Position numbers and translations under genes: made by a program. From contig QRFJ01000057.1 in assembly GCA_006176705.1 (NCBI GenBank), positions 3,898,178 to 3,962,177 on the forward strand: 64,000 bases of DNA, written 5' to 3'. This DNA is from Cocos nucifera (lineage: Eukaryota > Streptophyta > Magnoliopsida > Arecales > Arecaceae). Shown piece after piece: positions 11,618 to 22,899 of the stretch (positions within the stretch are counted from its first letter, which is position 1; every line of letters begins with the position of its first letter). The notes beneath the pieces were generated by a model. The model ran no database searches. It had not been told where the DNA came from and saw only the letters and a list, made by a program, of their open reading frames with translations.

Positions 11618-12927
11618 CTAGAAGGGCATGATGTGGGTAGTCTTGGTATCATAGCCAGCAAGACAACTCTTAGAATTCACTCTGAAAATCTTGAGCAAAT
11701 CCGCCGCCATCTGCCTCGTCGCCGGCGAGCATCCGCTCTGCATCAACAGCAGTATCTTCGTCAACCCGCCGTCCGCCGCCGCCACCGCGTCCGCCGCCCG
11801 GCGGTCCCGGAAGTAGTGGCACACCATCCACAACACCGCCACCGCCGCCTCCGCCCCCTCCCTTCCCGGTCCTTCATCAATCCGCTCCGCCACCGCCCCC
11901 ACGCTCTCCTCGGCCGACTCGCAGATCGCCGCCCGCCCCTCCGCGCAGCCCCGCCTGCCGCCTCCATCACCCTCATCGCCCTCTCCGCCGCCGCCGCCGG
12001 CACCACCTCTGCCTTAGCTGCCAGCACCCTCGTCACCGCCGGCACCACTCCGAGCCGCGCCATCCGCGCCCTCGCCCGCCTTACCCCAGCAATCCCGGCC
12101 AGGCACCCCAGTCCCGCCTCCACCGCCCTCCGATCCATCGTCCCTTTATCATCCGACGGCCCGATCAGCCGGATCAGCTCCGCGATCACCTCCTCCTCGG
12201 CGATCGCAGGCTTCGTCTCCGGCGATCCAATGATCGATTCAAGCACCCTGGCCGAGTCGATCCGCGATTCGAGGCTACTTCCCTTCTTCAGCACGGAAAC
12301 CAGAGCGGAAACCGATCCGTTGAGATCTGAAATCAGGGCGGAGATCGTGATCTTCTTCTTTTTCTCTTCGATGAAATCGGAGGTCAAGATCAGAGCAAGA
12401 ACCCTGATCGCCGCCTCCAACGTCTCCAAAAATCCGTCATCGTTGTCGTCGTCGTCGCTCTTCTTCTTCACAAGAATGGAGACGAGAACGGCGGCGCAAC
12501 CACCTGCATCGACGAGATTATTCTTCGCGAATTCGTCGTTCTCATCATCGGAGAAGAAATCGGCGAGCCTGCGGAGGGCCGGGACGGGATCCGCGGAAGC
12601 GGCGCGGAGCTCGCTGAGGATGTCTCCGCCGCGGAGGCGGTGGGGGACGGCGACGTCGGCGGCGGACGAGGAGGAGGAGGACCAGTGGTGGATGAGGCGC
12701 CGGAGGGTGAGGTTGGGGACGAGGTCGGTGGAATGGAGAGGCTGCCGGGTTGCCGGACACGTGGTGTTGCCGGAGTCCAGCCAGCGCTGGATGGAGGTGC
12801 GGTCGTAGGTGACGCCGGTGCATAGGCTCACCGGAGACTTCATCACGTCCAGCGATATAGGACACCGGAAATAGCTCGGTATCTTCACCTCCAATGCTAC
12901 TCGTAGCCTCTCTTCCTTCCTCCCCAT
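11618..12927 (-). CDS. PUB28-like: U-box/ARM-repeat E3 ubiquitin ligase (PUB27/28 type), with one apparent frameshift
   Basis: Single-exon gene of about 435 codons, the usual size for the short plant U-box ligases. Such proteins bind an E2 through the U-box and attach ubiquitin to targets held by armadillo repeats, often in defence or stress signalling. Near the N-terminus IPSYFRCPISLDVMKSPVSL, then GVTYDRTSIQRWLDSGNTTC and VPNLTLRRLIHHW form a complete U-box (about residues 15-85). Leucine/alanine-rich helices with acidic loops (about 110-420) fit ARM repeats. I chose the Met at 12927 (MGRKEERLRV) over 12960 because a TATA box lies at 12973-12980. The frame opened at 12927 runs on past 11952, but the family-like sequence continues in another frame to the TAG at 11618-11620. 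The switch is at a run of four C (plus strand, 11949-11952); one more base would keep one frame. This is either an assembly error or a recent disabling mutation. GC content is high over most of the coding part. Confidence 0.88.
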
Positions 12928-12972
12928 CTCCCTTCTCTTCTTCCTTCCGTGTTCTGGCAATCCATCCTTGCT

Positions 12973-12980
12973 TATTTATA
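12973..12980 (-). promoter_or_regulatory. TATA box of the U-box gene
   Basis: The minus strand reads GATATAAATAAGC, 46 bases before the chosen ATG. This leaves room for only a short leader and argues against the upstream in-frame ATG at 12960. Confidence 0.55.
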
Positions 12981-12989
12981 TCTTCTATT

Positions 12990-15296
12990 TCTACGAGTAC
13001 ACGAGCAAGCTGTGTAAAGTGGGGGAAGAGAGAGAAAAGAGGGAGATTTAGAAGGGGTCAAAGGGTGGATTGCTTTTCCTCTTTCCTTATTCTGATGCTG
13101 CCGATACTATTCTTGGTGCTATTAATCCAAGTCTCTGGTCCATGGTCAAAGAATGGCAAGGGAAAGTATGCTCCTAAACTAATTTCATTTTGGAGTATAT
13201 TCTATATCTATTAACAATAAAGGAGCGCGATGTTACAGGGACAAAGAGAATGACCCGACTGAAGGAGGGAAGAGGTGGGGCCTAGATTACTAGTTTATTT
13301 CGCTAGATATGTGTATTGTTGTGGGTGTAGTGTTTAGTTCTTTTACGCAAGTTTAGTGCGCGTTATTATTATTGTAGCTGAAGCGGAGAACGTGGAGGTT
13401 GGGATGGGGGTTGGCCAGCCTTTCCGTTCCGGTCAGCGTGAAAGGGCAAGGAATAGGATGTGCGTGGGGCCCAGTCCATCGGCTCCTTCCAACGCTCACG
13501 CTTGACCTCTCCAGGGTTTCACGTAGCTATGCTTCTGACCACTGGTTGCTGCCCTTTCATTTCTTTATTGTTGCTGGTCTTTTACTCATTTCCTTAATTG
13601 TCTAGAATGCATCCTCTGCTTAAGTATTGGTTTTTTAAACCATTGAATTGAATTAGATAATATTAAAATATCAAACAAGTGGTTTTTTTTCTTTCCACGT
13701 TTGGTGTTTATGAAGAAAGGAACCAAGGGGAGTCGTCTTTGGAGACCAATATTGCCCTTCTTCTTCTTCTTTTTTTTCTTTTTAACTAAATGGGGGAAGT
13801 GAGATACTTCTACCAAGTTTATTGACCGACAAAAAGAATCATTACAGAGAGGGTTATGTAGAGTCGAAGGGGGAGTTCCAATGATAGCTCTTAATATCTC
13901 ATGTCTCCTCACATGAGAGTCAACTTGGATAAACTAGTTGATAATCTAATTTAAACTTTGATCATTCACATATGCTCCATGTCTATCCAAGGGTATACAA
14001 GTTTGCTTAATCTGCAGGCAATTTACATTTTTGCTGAAGTACTACATCACCTTTTATTATGAGACTCTGCACCTACTTTTTCTTCTAACTTGTAGTGCTA
14101 AAAATTTGAATCTTTTTCTATAGGATCCAATTCTATCATTCATATTACTCATATGGAGTCATATAAATCGCCCCCTTTACTCCAAAATTTTAAGCTTGAC
14201 TCTCACTTTTGCTTTGGTGCCGTACCATGTGCAAAGCTGCATTCTCCTATTATTACTTATAGCTGTTATTTTTAACCTTAAAACCTGCACGTTTTTTCTA
14301 TTGCAAGCTGTTGGCACCTTAGAAGAAGACCAAGAAAACAAGAAAATAAACATTAGAAACGTTACAGTTCCATCTAGATCACATCCTATATTTTGATTGT
14401 TGAGCGGTCATACAGCATATTTGTTTCTATTTATTTTATTTTTGGCAAGACACGACATATTTACAAGCTCATCCTCTTGGTTAGAAATATGAAATTTTTG
14501 TGCAATTATCCCTTGCTTCAGGCTGTTTACAACTCCATCCACGACACATGACCAGCGGCCAACAGTCTATGTTGCTAAATTTCCCACGGTTTGGACCCTT
14601 CATTGTCTGTAGAACTTTAGTAGTTCAACCAGCATTGAGGACATGCGCACTTCATTCCCAATAGCAGAGCACTTCCAGCCAAAGACCACCAGGTCATCCT
14701 ATCTATTACTTGTTGACACATTTAATATAATTTGTGCTATTGACTTACCTGCACCATGGTTTTGATTTCCAACAGCCCATTCTGTCATTGCTTAACCATA
14801 GAAATTAAGTTCTTCATCTTTTTATGCATATTATTCTACATATGTGAGACTGGTTGGAACCCAATAGCTTCAACTAGTTCCATCACTTTTTTTGACCTAA
14901 TCTCCTTTTTGAAAGCTATTTTGTCATTCCCTTGTTTACTTACAACTGTTGGTGAAAATATTTGACTATTGGTCTTCCTCCCTGTTCAATATGTGTGCTA
15001 TCATTTTCACTTTATGCAAGATTTGGATTTGCACTTACAAGTTTATTAATTGCAAACCTAACATAATGAAGTTTTCTTTTGAAAGCATAAATGCAACTCG
15101 GGCACTTCTAAGACATGATTTTTTTTTAAAAAAAAAATAAATTATAGGTTAGGTTTTGATGTGATTCAGTTTGTCGCGCATGTTTTGCTCCCCTAACTTG
15201 ATGGGAGACGTGCACTTATTAATTATCCAATACCAAAATCCAGTGCATGCGCCTTGTACAATACTTTGTTGACCATGAACGCTAGATGGCTTTTTA
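12990..15296. other. Intergenic, promoter side of the U-box gene
   Basis: I see no gene with recognisable motifs here. A T-rich run with CTT repeats lies at 13760-13782. The stretch ends at the TCATC target duplication of the gag-only retrotransposon. Confidence 0.6.
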
Positions 15297-15301
15297 TCAT
15301 C
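15297..15301. other. Target-site duplication TCATC (left)
   Basis: Identical to the five bases after the 3' LTR (24606-24610). It fixes both element ends. Confidence 0.8.
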
Positions 15302-16982
15302 TATTGGGGATAAACTCCGCTTCTACCAAAGTTCAGTCTAATGCTTAGCCCAATGCAATCGGCAATCACGGAAGAGCTTCAGTGGTCAAACCTTAGCCGA
15401 ACCCCTTCAACCGACCAAACTCCCCAGCGGCCGAGCCCCAGCGGAATCCCTTCAGCCAGCCGAACTTTCCAGCGATCGAATCCCAGTCGAACCTCTTCAA
15501 TCGGTCGAGCTTCTCAGTGGTCGAGTCCCAGCTGAATCTCTTCAGCCGACTGAACTCCTCAGTGGTCGAGCTCTAGTCGAACTCCCCAAATGGTCGAATT
15601 CCTACCAAACTTCCCAAGAGCCGGACTTCTCTAGGAGCCGGACTCTTCCCAGACATCTCCTTCGATTGGACTTCTAAAGAAGTCGAAGTCCTTCCGGATT
15701 GCTCCTATAGTCGGACTCTTATGGGAGCCAAACTTTCTCCGCACTTCTTCTTCAGTCGGATGCCTATGGAAGCCGAACTCCCTCCGAGCTTCTCCTGCAG
15801 TCAGACTGCTATGGGAGCCGAACTCTCTCCGCACTCCTCATTCAGTCAGACGCCTACGGGAGTCAAACTTCCTCCGAGCTTCTCCTTCAGTCGGACTTCT
15901 GTGGAAGCCCAACTTTCTCTGAATTTCTCCTTCGATTGGGCTTCTGTGGGAGCCAAACTTCCTCTGAATTCTCCTTCAGTCGAGCTTCTACTGGAGCCGA
16001 ACTCCCTCTGGATTCCTCCTCTAGATTCCTCCAGGAGCCGAACCCCTTCCGAATCGCTCCTGCAGTCGGATTTCTATGGAATCCAAACTCCTCCCAGAAT
16101 TTTTCTTCAGCTAGACTCCTTTAGGAGTCGAACTCTTTCCAAAATTTTTCTTCAGCCAGATTCCTTCAGAAGTTGAACTCCTTCCAGATTGCTCCTGCAG
16201 TCGGATTCCTCCAGAAGTCGAACTTCTTTCAGATCGCTTCTATAGTCGGACTCCTCAAGGAGTCAAACTTCTTCTAGATTGCTCCTACAGTCGGATTCCT
16301 TCAGGAGTCAAACTTCTTCTAGAATTCTTCCTCAGTCAGATTTTCACAGGAGCCAAACTTCTTTCGAACTTCTCCTTCAGTCGAATTTTTATAAGAGTCG
16401 ATCCCCTTTTGGATTTCTCTTACAGTCGGACTCCTTTAACTCAGTCAAATTCTGAACGCATGCTTCCACCAGACAGCATGGCTGCCATTATCGGTCTGAC
16501 GACATCGCTCTTTTCATAACGGATCCCATGCGGCCCATAATCGAACGATATGGCCGCCACTACCAATCTAGCAACACCTTTCTCTTTATAGTAAATTTCA
16601 TGCGGCCCACGATCGGACGACATGACTGTCACTATCAATCTGACGATACTTTCTTCTCCGTATCAAACTTCATCAGGTTTCGAGCGGCCCGCTGCCAGAC
16701 AGCTGCAGCTGTCACCATCAATCAAGCTCTGTCTATAAAAAAAGATCCTTCAGATACATTTTCTCTAAGCTCTACGCTCTCTTTTTCTTTCCCAAACTCG
16801 ATCGAGCTCTCAACTGAGCACTCCATTTCTGTTGGCCAGAAGAGCTGACTTGATCATCGGAGGATCCCACCGGAGCCACCACCACCAACTCCGAATGGGA
16901 CTTTATTTTGCAGGTCACTGACGGCGACCTCATCCTCCTCCACTCTAGCTCGTTTCGACATTGACCAAATTCTGCACCAACA
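15302..16982 (+). repeat. 5' LTR, gag-only element copy 1 (1681 bp)
   Basis: Starts TATTGGGGATAAAC and ends CACCAACA. Three zones are visible. Zone 1 (about 15340-15640) holds short CAGCGGTCGA-type repeats. Zone 2 (about 15640-16430) is a tandem array of 45-bp units, consensus start GGAGCCGAACTCCCTCCGAG. Zone 3 (about 16445-16680) holds about three ~70-bp units beginning CATGCGGCCCACGATCGG. The 16-bp palindrome GACAGCTGCAGCTGTC (16698-16713) and a TATA box (16734-16740) follow. Because 45 is a multiple of three, the array leaves long open frames that are not genes. Confidence 0.88.
16698..16740 (+). promoter_or_regulatory. LTR core promoter: palindrome plus TATA box
   Basis: The perfect palindrome GACAGCTGCAGCTGTC lies 20 bases before CTATAAAA. 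The same pair recurs in the 3' LTR (24322-24337 and 24358-24365). Copy 2 keeps the TATA box but not the palindrome. A dimeric transcription factor site is a possible reading (inference). Confidence 0.6.
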
Positions 16983-16986
16983 AAAT

Positions 16987-17003
16987 TGGTGTTAGAGGAA
17001 GGG
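16987..17003 (+). other. Primer-binding site, gag-only element
   Basis: TGGTGTTAGAGGAAGGG begins four bases after the LTR end. It corresponds to TGGTGCTAGAGAAAGG in copy 2 and to TTGACGCTAGAGAAAGG in the Tat element, so all three probably use the same tRNA primer. Confidence 0.65.
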
Positions 17004-17120
17004 CCTCTATCTCTAAGGTACCCTTATTCTTAAAAAAGTGCTCAGTCGATCCTGTCGACCTTCTTCTCCAAGATTCGTCGCCATCCTCTTTCTCAATCCC
17101 AAGAAATACCTCAAAAGAAG

Positions 17121-18710
17121 ATGACTATCCGAAGATCTACCACGTCTGCCATTAGATCTGAGCCAGATCTATCCACTCCTGATCCATCATCGGTACTTCA
17201 ATCTCCACCTCCATCGATAGCTATGGTAGATCCGAAGCAGTTTAACCTACTGATGCAGGAGGTTCAAAGCCTCACCAAGATAGTGCAGGCCATGCGGCAG
17301 CCCCCGATGGTGACTCCATCAGAAAACTCGCCAACAGGATGTCAGAAATCAATCCCGAGGAAGAGCATTTGGGCTAGTATGCCCGTCGCCACTAAAAAGG
17401 AGAAATAGAGAGCAGAGGATCCAAGTTTGGATCATGGTTCTCCTATGGAGGAGATCTTCTCCATCTATAGGCGAAAGTCCTCCAAGGTCTGCGATCGAGA
17501 TGACGTCCTCAACCACAAACTATGAAAGATGGACAGATGGATTGAGGAGCTCGATCACGTCGTCCCAGCTCACCATGATGATGTCAGCACCGATCCTTCT
17601 TTCTTTCTCCAAATTATGCAAGAGTCCGTTCTGCCGAACTTCAAGCTTCCTCAATTTGAAAGCTACGATGGAACCTCTGATCTGGTGAATCATCTGGAGG
17701 CCTTCTGGACTATGATGCTACTCCATGGTGCATCAGACGTTATATTATGCTGAGCTTTCTCATCTACTTTAAAGGGAGCAGCAAAAAATTGATACTCGAT
17801 GTTGAAGTTAGGTACAATCTTTTCTTTTGATTAGATGAGCCATCAGTTCATGGCTCACTTCGTCAGCAGCCGACGTCCATACCGAGGTTTGGATTTTCTG
17901 ATGAATATCAAGCAGAAGGAAAAAAAATCCATTCGAACTTATGTCACCCGATTTAACGATGCGGCATTGGAGGTTTGGGATCTGGACCAGTTTGTTGCAA
18001 TGACCGCACTCAAGGGTGGCCTTTAGAAGAATGATTTGCTATTTTTCTTGAAAAAGAAGTACCCCAAGAACTTTGTCGATCTACTAGCCAAGGTTGAGAG
18101 ATATGCCCATATGGAAAAAGCCTTCAAGTTGAAGGATGAAGAAACCAAAGGAGAGCGGCGAACGGACAAATCTAATAGATCCACCGTCGAGGGAGGGCTG
18201 AGTGAAGTTCGACCACGCTCACGGACTCCCCCCAAGCACAAGCAAGCCCGAACTCCTTCTCGAGCTCATCATCAAGGAAGCTCCAATAGAAGGATGCGAA
18301 GAAATCCTCCTCCTAGAAAGTTCCGCAACTATGCCCTCCTCAACGCTCCTAAAGCTCAAGTTCTGATGAAGATTAAGAATCAGCTACCAAGACCAGAAGA
18401 ATTACGATCTTTTCCAAACAAGTGCAATCGACGTAGGTACTATCTCTACCATCACGACCACGGCCACGATACTGAAGAATGCATTCAGCTTTGAGACGAA
18501 ATCGAGAAGCTTATCAGGAGGGGGCGGCTAGGTTGATTCCTCAGATGCCAGCATGAAGCAGGAGAAGATCGATCAAGGGCACTATCATAGTCAGAATCAT
18601 CAATGATAGAGGAACAACAAGGAGGTCGGTCGCCTCCCGCATCGTCAATGCCACCTCTCGAAGGGGCTTGGTACTTCGGTGAGCCATCATCTTCCAGCCT
18701 TAAAGCCAAG
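17121..18710 (+). pseudogene. Gag, gag-only element copy 1, decayed
   Basis: The ATG at 17121 opens MTIRRSTTSAIRSEPDL followed by QFNLLMQEVQSLTKIVQAMR, the same N-terminus as copy 2. Across frame changes come FKLPQFESYDGTSDLVNHLE (about 17640) and the gag core MSHQFMAHFVSSRRPYRG (17835), then KKYPKNFVDLLAKVERYAHM (about 18050). A zinc-knuckle block HHDHGHDTEEC (about 18450) has its first cysteine replaced. After a TGA the reading continues to about 18710. The order agrees with Ty3/gypsy gag of the Tat group. Several frameshifts and stops prevent expression. Confidence 0.82.
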
Positions 18711-18799
18711 CTTGCTCCAAATTGAGAAGATCAGTATAAGATAGAGAAGGTCGTCCGATCCAGAACTTATCGTTTGAAAAAATTTGGAGGAACAACGCT

Positions 18800-18804
18800 C
18801 TCAC
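18800..18804. other. Target-site duplication of the nested solo LTR (left, CTCAC)
   Basis: The matching right side is CCTAT (21069-21073). The sister gag-only element, which lacks this insertion, reads CTCAT at the site (about 42790, minus strand). Both duplicates therefore differ slightly from the inferred target. Confidence 0.55.
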
Positions 18805-21068
18805 TGTTAGATATATGTGCCCTAGAAGTCAGAATTGGCTGACACTTGTAATACACTTCTAGGAGCAAAATTATAATTTTGACTAATATCAATAAAATGG
18901 ATTATTTTCTATCACATATGTGTATTTAGTGTCTGTGATACATCCTTTGAGTTAATGATAATGATAATTCATATTTTCAAGAGTTGAAAATTTAAGACAT
19001 GAATAATCATTGTTAACTCATAAAATGTTCCCGACCATAGGACCATCACGAGGATGGTGATTGATCCAGAAGGTTGGTGTACAATCGCTTCTCTTTAGTA
19101 GATGAGTCTTGAGTCTATGGTGTGGAGACACCGAAGCGAGAGTACAGGTACTCGTTAGAGAATCAGGGCACTGAGCGTGACCACCTCGAGTAGTCATTAG
19201 GAAGTCTACCTTCTCGTCAATGACTGACTCGATACTGCAGTAGTATGTCTGGTTCTTTGATCTGAGGTGCATCGGTAGTTCACCTTGAGGGTGTTATAGT
19301 TTGACTACACCATTACTCGGTCTCCTAGCCATATGGAACCCTGAGGTGTATGTTGGCTATAGCATGTTCATTGTAGAAACTGGATGGCATCAAGATGGAA
19401 TCTATCTATCTCGGTGGTAGAAAAGCAATCCTATGATAATCATGAGAATCAAGTCCAAAAGTCCATGGCCATGGTAGAGTAAAATAATAGAAAGAGTTTC
19501 TATTTAGATTTTCACATTGAACTCAAATCGAATGATTACATCATATGACAGAGACTAGGGTTTGACGAGTTTACCTTAACCCTAATCTGATCGGAGCTCA
19601 AGATAGAAGGACTGAATCACACAAGTAGCTACACCAAGAGGTTCGCATTCAGCTCTGATGGGTTGCCACCATATACTGCTAGGTGTCACTGATGGATTTT
19701 GAGAGCAATTAGAATAATTTAGATGATCGATCATTCTAGCTGTTCGAATCAGAAGAGTTCTGATCCATCAAAAGAAGTTTCGATGATGTCGATGATAGAG
19801 ATCATGACATATCCCATTACCATACAAAACTGAACCTAACTGGGTCACATAAACAAGGGTTTGAATCTGGTGATCATCAATTGAACTGATCTAGTTCAAT
19901 TGATCTGAATGAGATTCAATTAGGTTCAAGAAAATCGTGCTAGCACTCGATTGAACCTAACGTTCTTCTTTTGCTATCATAAATAAGTTGTCCCGTCTGA
20001 GCCAAAGAAGTTTGTGCTCAATCAGAGGCCTTCATATGGTCTGACTGGAGGTTGTCCAAGTCAGAATAGGTTGTCTTATTTTATGACATTACCTGCCATT
20101 TTTTGTTCTTTGACTTTGGTCAAAAGTCTATCTTTGATTGGTCAATCGTTGATCTTTGACACTTTGACTTTTGACCACATGTTATGCACCTATTGGAGAG
20201 CTGGTGGGGGCCTGTCCCCCTGTCAAAACCTGGCAAAGAGGAGGGCACACGCCACCCTAGGCGTGTACCCAAGCTGGAGGCACCTAGGAGTCTTTGTTAG
20301 ACAAGGACTCCATCTCCTTTTTGGATTCCAATTAGAGTTCTTCTAAGAACCAACTTTGACTGATCTTAGGCGCCCTCTAAGAAGGAATCCAGGAGACTCT
20401 ATTCTCACCAATCAGATTTAGATCTGATTTCATAAAGGATTGTGATTGGTTGGAAAGAAGAGAAGTTGGATCACAGTCGGTCTATAAATAAGACCCTATG
20501 CCCAACTCAAACAACATGAGATGATGAGATCAGAGTTTTCCCATGCCCTAAGACTGTCTCTCCTCCTCTCCTTCATGCCAAACCTTCTTCTCCCTCTCCT
20601 CTCCACATCCAAAGTGTTTGGATCATTGGTTGGTGCGATTTAGGCAAGAGAAAGGCAACCAAAAGCAAGAAGACTACACTGCTGCAAAAGGACGACTGCT
20701 GATCTTCAAAAGGAGTTTTGAAGATCCTCCAGATTAGATCCAGATCTGATTTTTGGAGATGTGATAGAGAAGAAGAGGATCTCTAGATCCAGCTCGAGTA
20801 GATATTGGTAGAGGCCAGGCGCTTGCATGGCTAGATCCAGAACCTTCCGCTGCATACAGGATCATCAACGGATAATAGGATTACCCGATTCAAGGTAAGT
20901 TAAATTTGATTTAATTTATCTAAATTTATTTTAATTATTAAAATAATAAAAATTAAATTTGAAACATCCTAGATCTGATACAGATCAAAGAAATTTTTTT
21001 TTGAAATATATCTCTTGATCTGATCAGATCTGAACGAACCTGGACCGGAAAATCAGGATTTTTCTTCA
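18805..21068 (+). repeat. Solo copia LTR (2264 bp) nested in the gag-only element
   Basis: Begins TGTTAGATATATG and ends TTTTTCTTCA. It belongs to the family of the LTR at 2843-5097, in opposite orientation. No primer site follows it and no internal copia sequence is present, so it arose by recombination between two LTRs. A clear TATA box (TCTATAAATAAG) lies at 20483-20490. The sequence resumes as gag-only element DNA (GACCCTGAAACATAAAAAA), as in copy 2. Confidence 0.85.
20483..20490 (+). promoter_or_regulatory. TATA box of the copia LTR
   Basis: GGTCTATAAATAAGACC lies about three quarters along the LTR, a normal distance from the U3/R border of a long LTR. Confidence 0.55.
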
Positions 21069-21249
21069 CCTATGACCCTGAAACATAAAAAATTTGAAGA
21101 TGTGCTGTCAGTAATTTTTCTTCAACAAAATTTTTTCATTTCAATGATATTATTTCTTGGTGCAAAAACTATGTGATGATAGAAAAAAAGCAGTCAATAG
21201 TAGTCGTATTAGGAATAGAAGGAGAACCTCATCCTAACATGAGCGAGTC

Positions 21250-22820
21250 GAAGTCCTTCAACCTCGATCAGAGATGAGATCTCTCCCAAGCTTCAGAGTC
21301 TACGTCAATAGAAAATAAGATCTTTATCAACCTCAACCAGAGATAAGATCTCTTTCGAGCTTCAGAGTCTACGTCAATAGAAGATAAGATCTCCCTCAAC
21401 CTCGGTCAGAGATAAGATCTCTCTTGAGCTTTAGAATCTACGTCAATAGAAGATAAGATCTACCTTTAACCTCGACCACTGAAGATAAGATCTTTTCCGA
21501 GCTTCTACGTCAATAGGAGATAAGATCTCCTTCAACCTCGACTATTGGAGATAAGATCTCTCCCGAGCTTCATCCTCAATCTCGACAAGAGATAAGATCT
21601 CTTCCGATCTTCAGAGTCTACGTCAATAGAAGATAAGATCTCTCTCAACCTTAGCCAGAGATAAGATCTCTTCTGAACTTCAGAGTCTATGTCAATAAGA
21701 GATAAGATCTTTCTCAATCTCGATCAGAGATAAGATCTCTTTCGAGCTTCAGAGTCTACGTCAATAGGAGATAAGATCTTCTTCAACCTCGACTGTTAGA
21801 GATAAGATCTTTTTCGAGCTCTACCATCAATCTCGGATAGAGATAAGATCTCTTCCGAGCTTCAAAGTCTACGTCAACAGGAGATAAGATCTTCTTCAAC
21901 CTCGGCTAGAAATGAGATCTCTTCCGAGCTTCAAAGTCTACATCAATAGGAGATAAGATCTCCTTCAACCTCGACTGCTGGAGATAAGATCTCCCCCAAG
22001 CTCCACCCTCAATCTCGATCAGAGGTAAGATCTCTCCTAAGCTTTAGAGTATATGTCAATAGGAGATGAGATCTTTCTCAACCTCGATCAGAGATAAGAT
22101 CTCTTCCAATCTTCAGAGTCTATGTCAATAGGAGATAAGATCTTCCTCAACCTCGGTCAGAGATAAGATCTCTTTCGAACTTCAGAGTCTACGTTAATAG
22201 GAGATAAGATCTCCTTCAATCTCGATCGTTGGAGATAAGATCTCTTCCAAGCTTCACCTTCAATCTCAGTCACTAGAGATAAGATCTCATTCGAGCTCCA
22301 TCTTCAACCTCGGCTATCAGAGATAAGATCTTCCTCGAGCTCCGCTTTCAACCTCGATTGCTGAAGATAAGATCTCCCCCGAGCCTCAAAGCCTATGCCA
22401 ATAGAAGATAAGACATCCTTCGATCTCGACTAGAGATGAGACCTTCCTCGAGTTTCAAAGACTACATCAATAGGAGAAAAGATCTCCTTCAACCTCGGTT
22501 GGAGATGAGATCTTCCCCGAGTCTCAACTTCAACTTCAACCTCGGTTGGAGATGAGATCTTTCCTAAGCTTCAATAACAATTTCAATCTCAGCTGGAGAT
22601 GAGATCTCCCCTGAGTTTCGAAGTTATCATCAATAGGAGAGAAGATCTCCTTCAACCTTGGCTGGAGATAAGATCTCCCACAAGCTTCAACCGCAACGTC
22701 AACAAAAGACAAGATCTTCTTGAATCTCGGCTGGAGATGGGATCCCCCCGAGCCTCAACTTTAACGACAACCTTGGCTGAAGATAAGATCTCCTCCGAGC
22801 TTCAACTTCAACGGGTGCAG
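21250..22820 (+). repeat. Tandem array in place of pol, copy 1 (~69-bp composite unit)
   Basis: About 22 composite units each hold two half-units. One is GAGATAAGATCTC plus CGAGCTTCAGAGTCTACGTC; the other is GGAGATAAGATCTCC plus TTCAACCTCG. Every half-unit carries the AGATCT palindrome. The same core occurs in the array of copy 2 (41740-42610), so the array is an old part of the family. Open frames across it come only from the repeat period. Confidence 0.88.
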
Positions 22821-22878
22821 AGCCCAAAAAAGAACTTTGACAGTCGCCTTATTGTACTTTCTTTCTTCAAATTTCGAA

Positions 22879-22897
22879 CTCGAAAGTGGGGGAGACT
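22879..22897 (+). other. Polypurine tract, gag-only element copy 1
   Basis: CTCGAAAGTGGGGGAGAC directly precedes the 3' LTR. Copy 2 has GAAAGGAGGGGGAC at the same place. This is the plus-strand primer site for reverse transcription. Confidence 0.75.
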
Positions 22898-22899
22898 AT

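Noticed and set aside
11510..12808. 432-aa open frame on the plus strand
   Set aside because: It is the complement of the U-box gene; its serine/arginine/alanine-rich reading comes from GC-rich antisense codons, while the minus strand has a true U-box.
21250..22820. Array resembling a CRISPR locus
   Set aside because: Units are contiguous degenerate tandem repeats without unique spacers, inside a plant retrotransposon.
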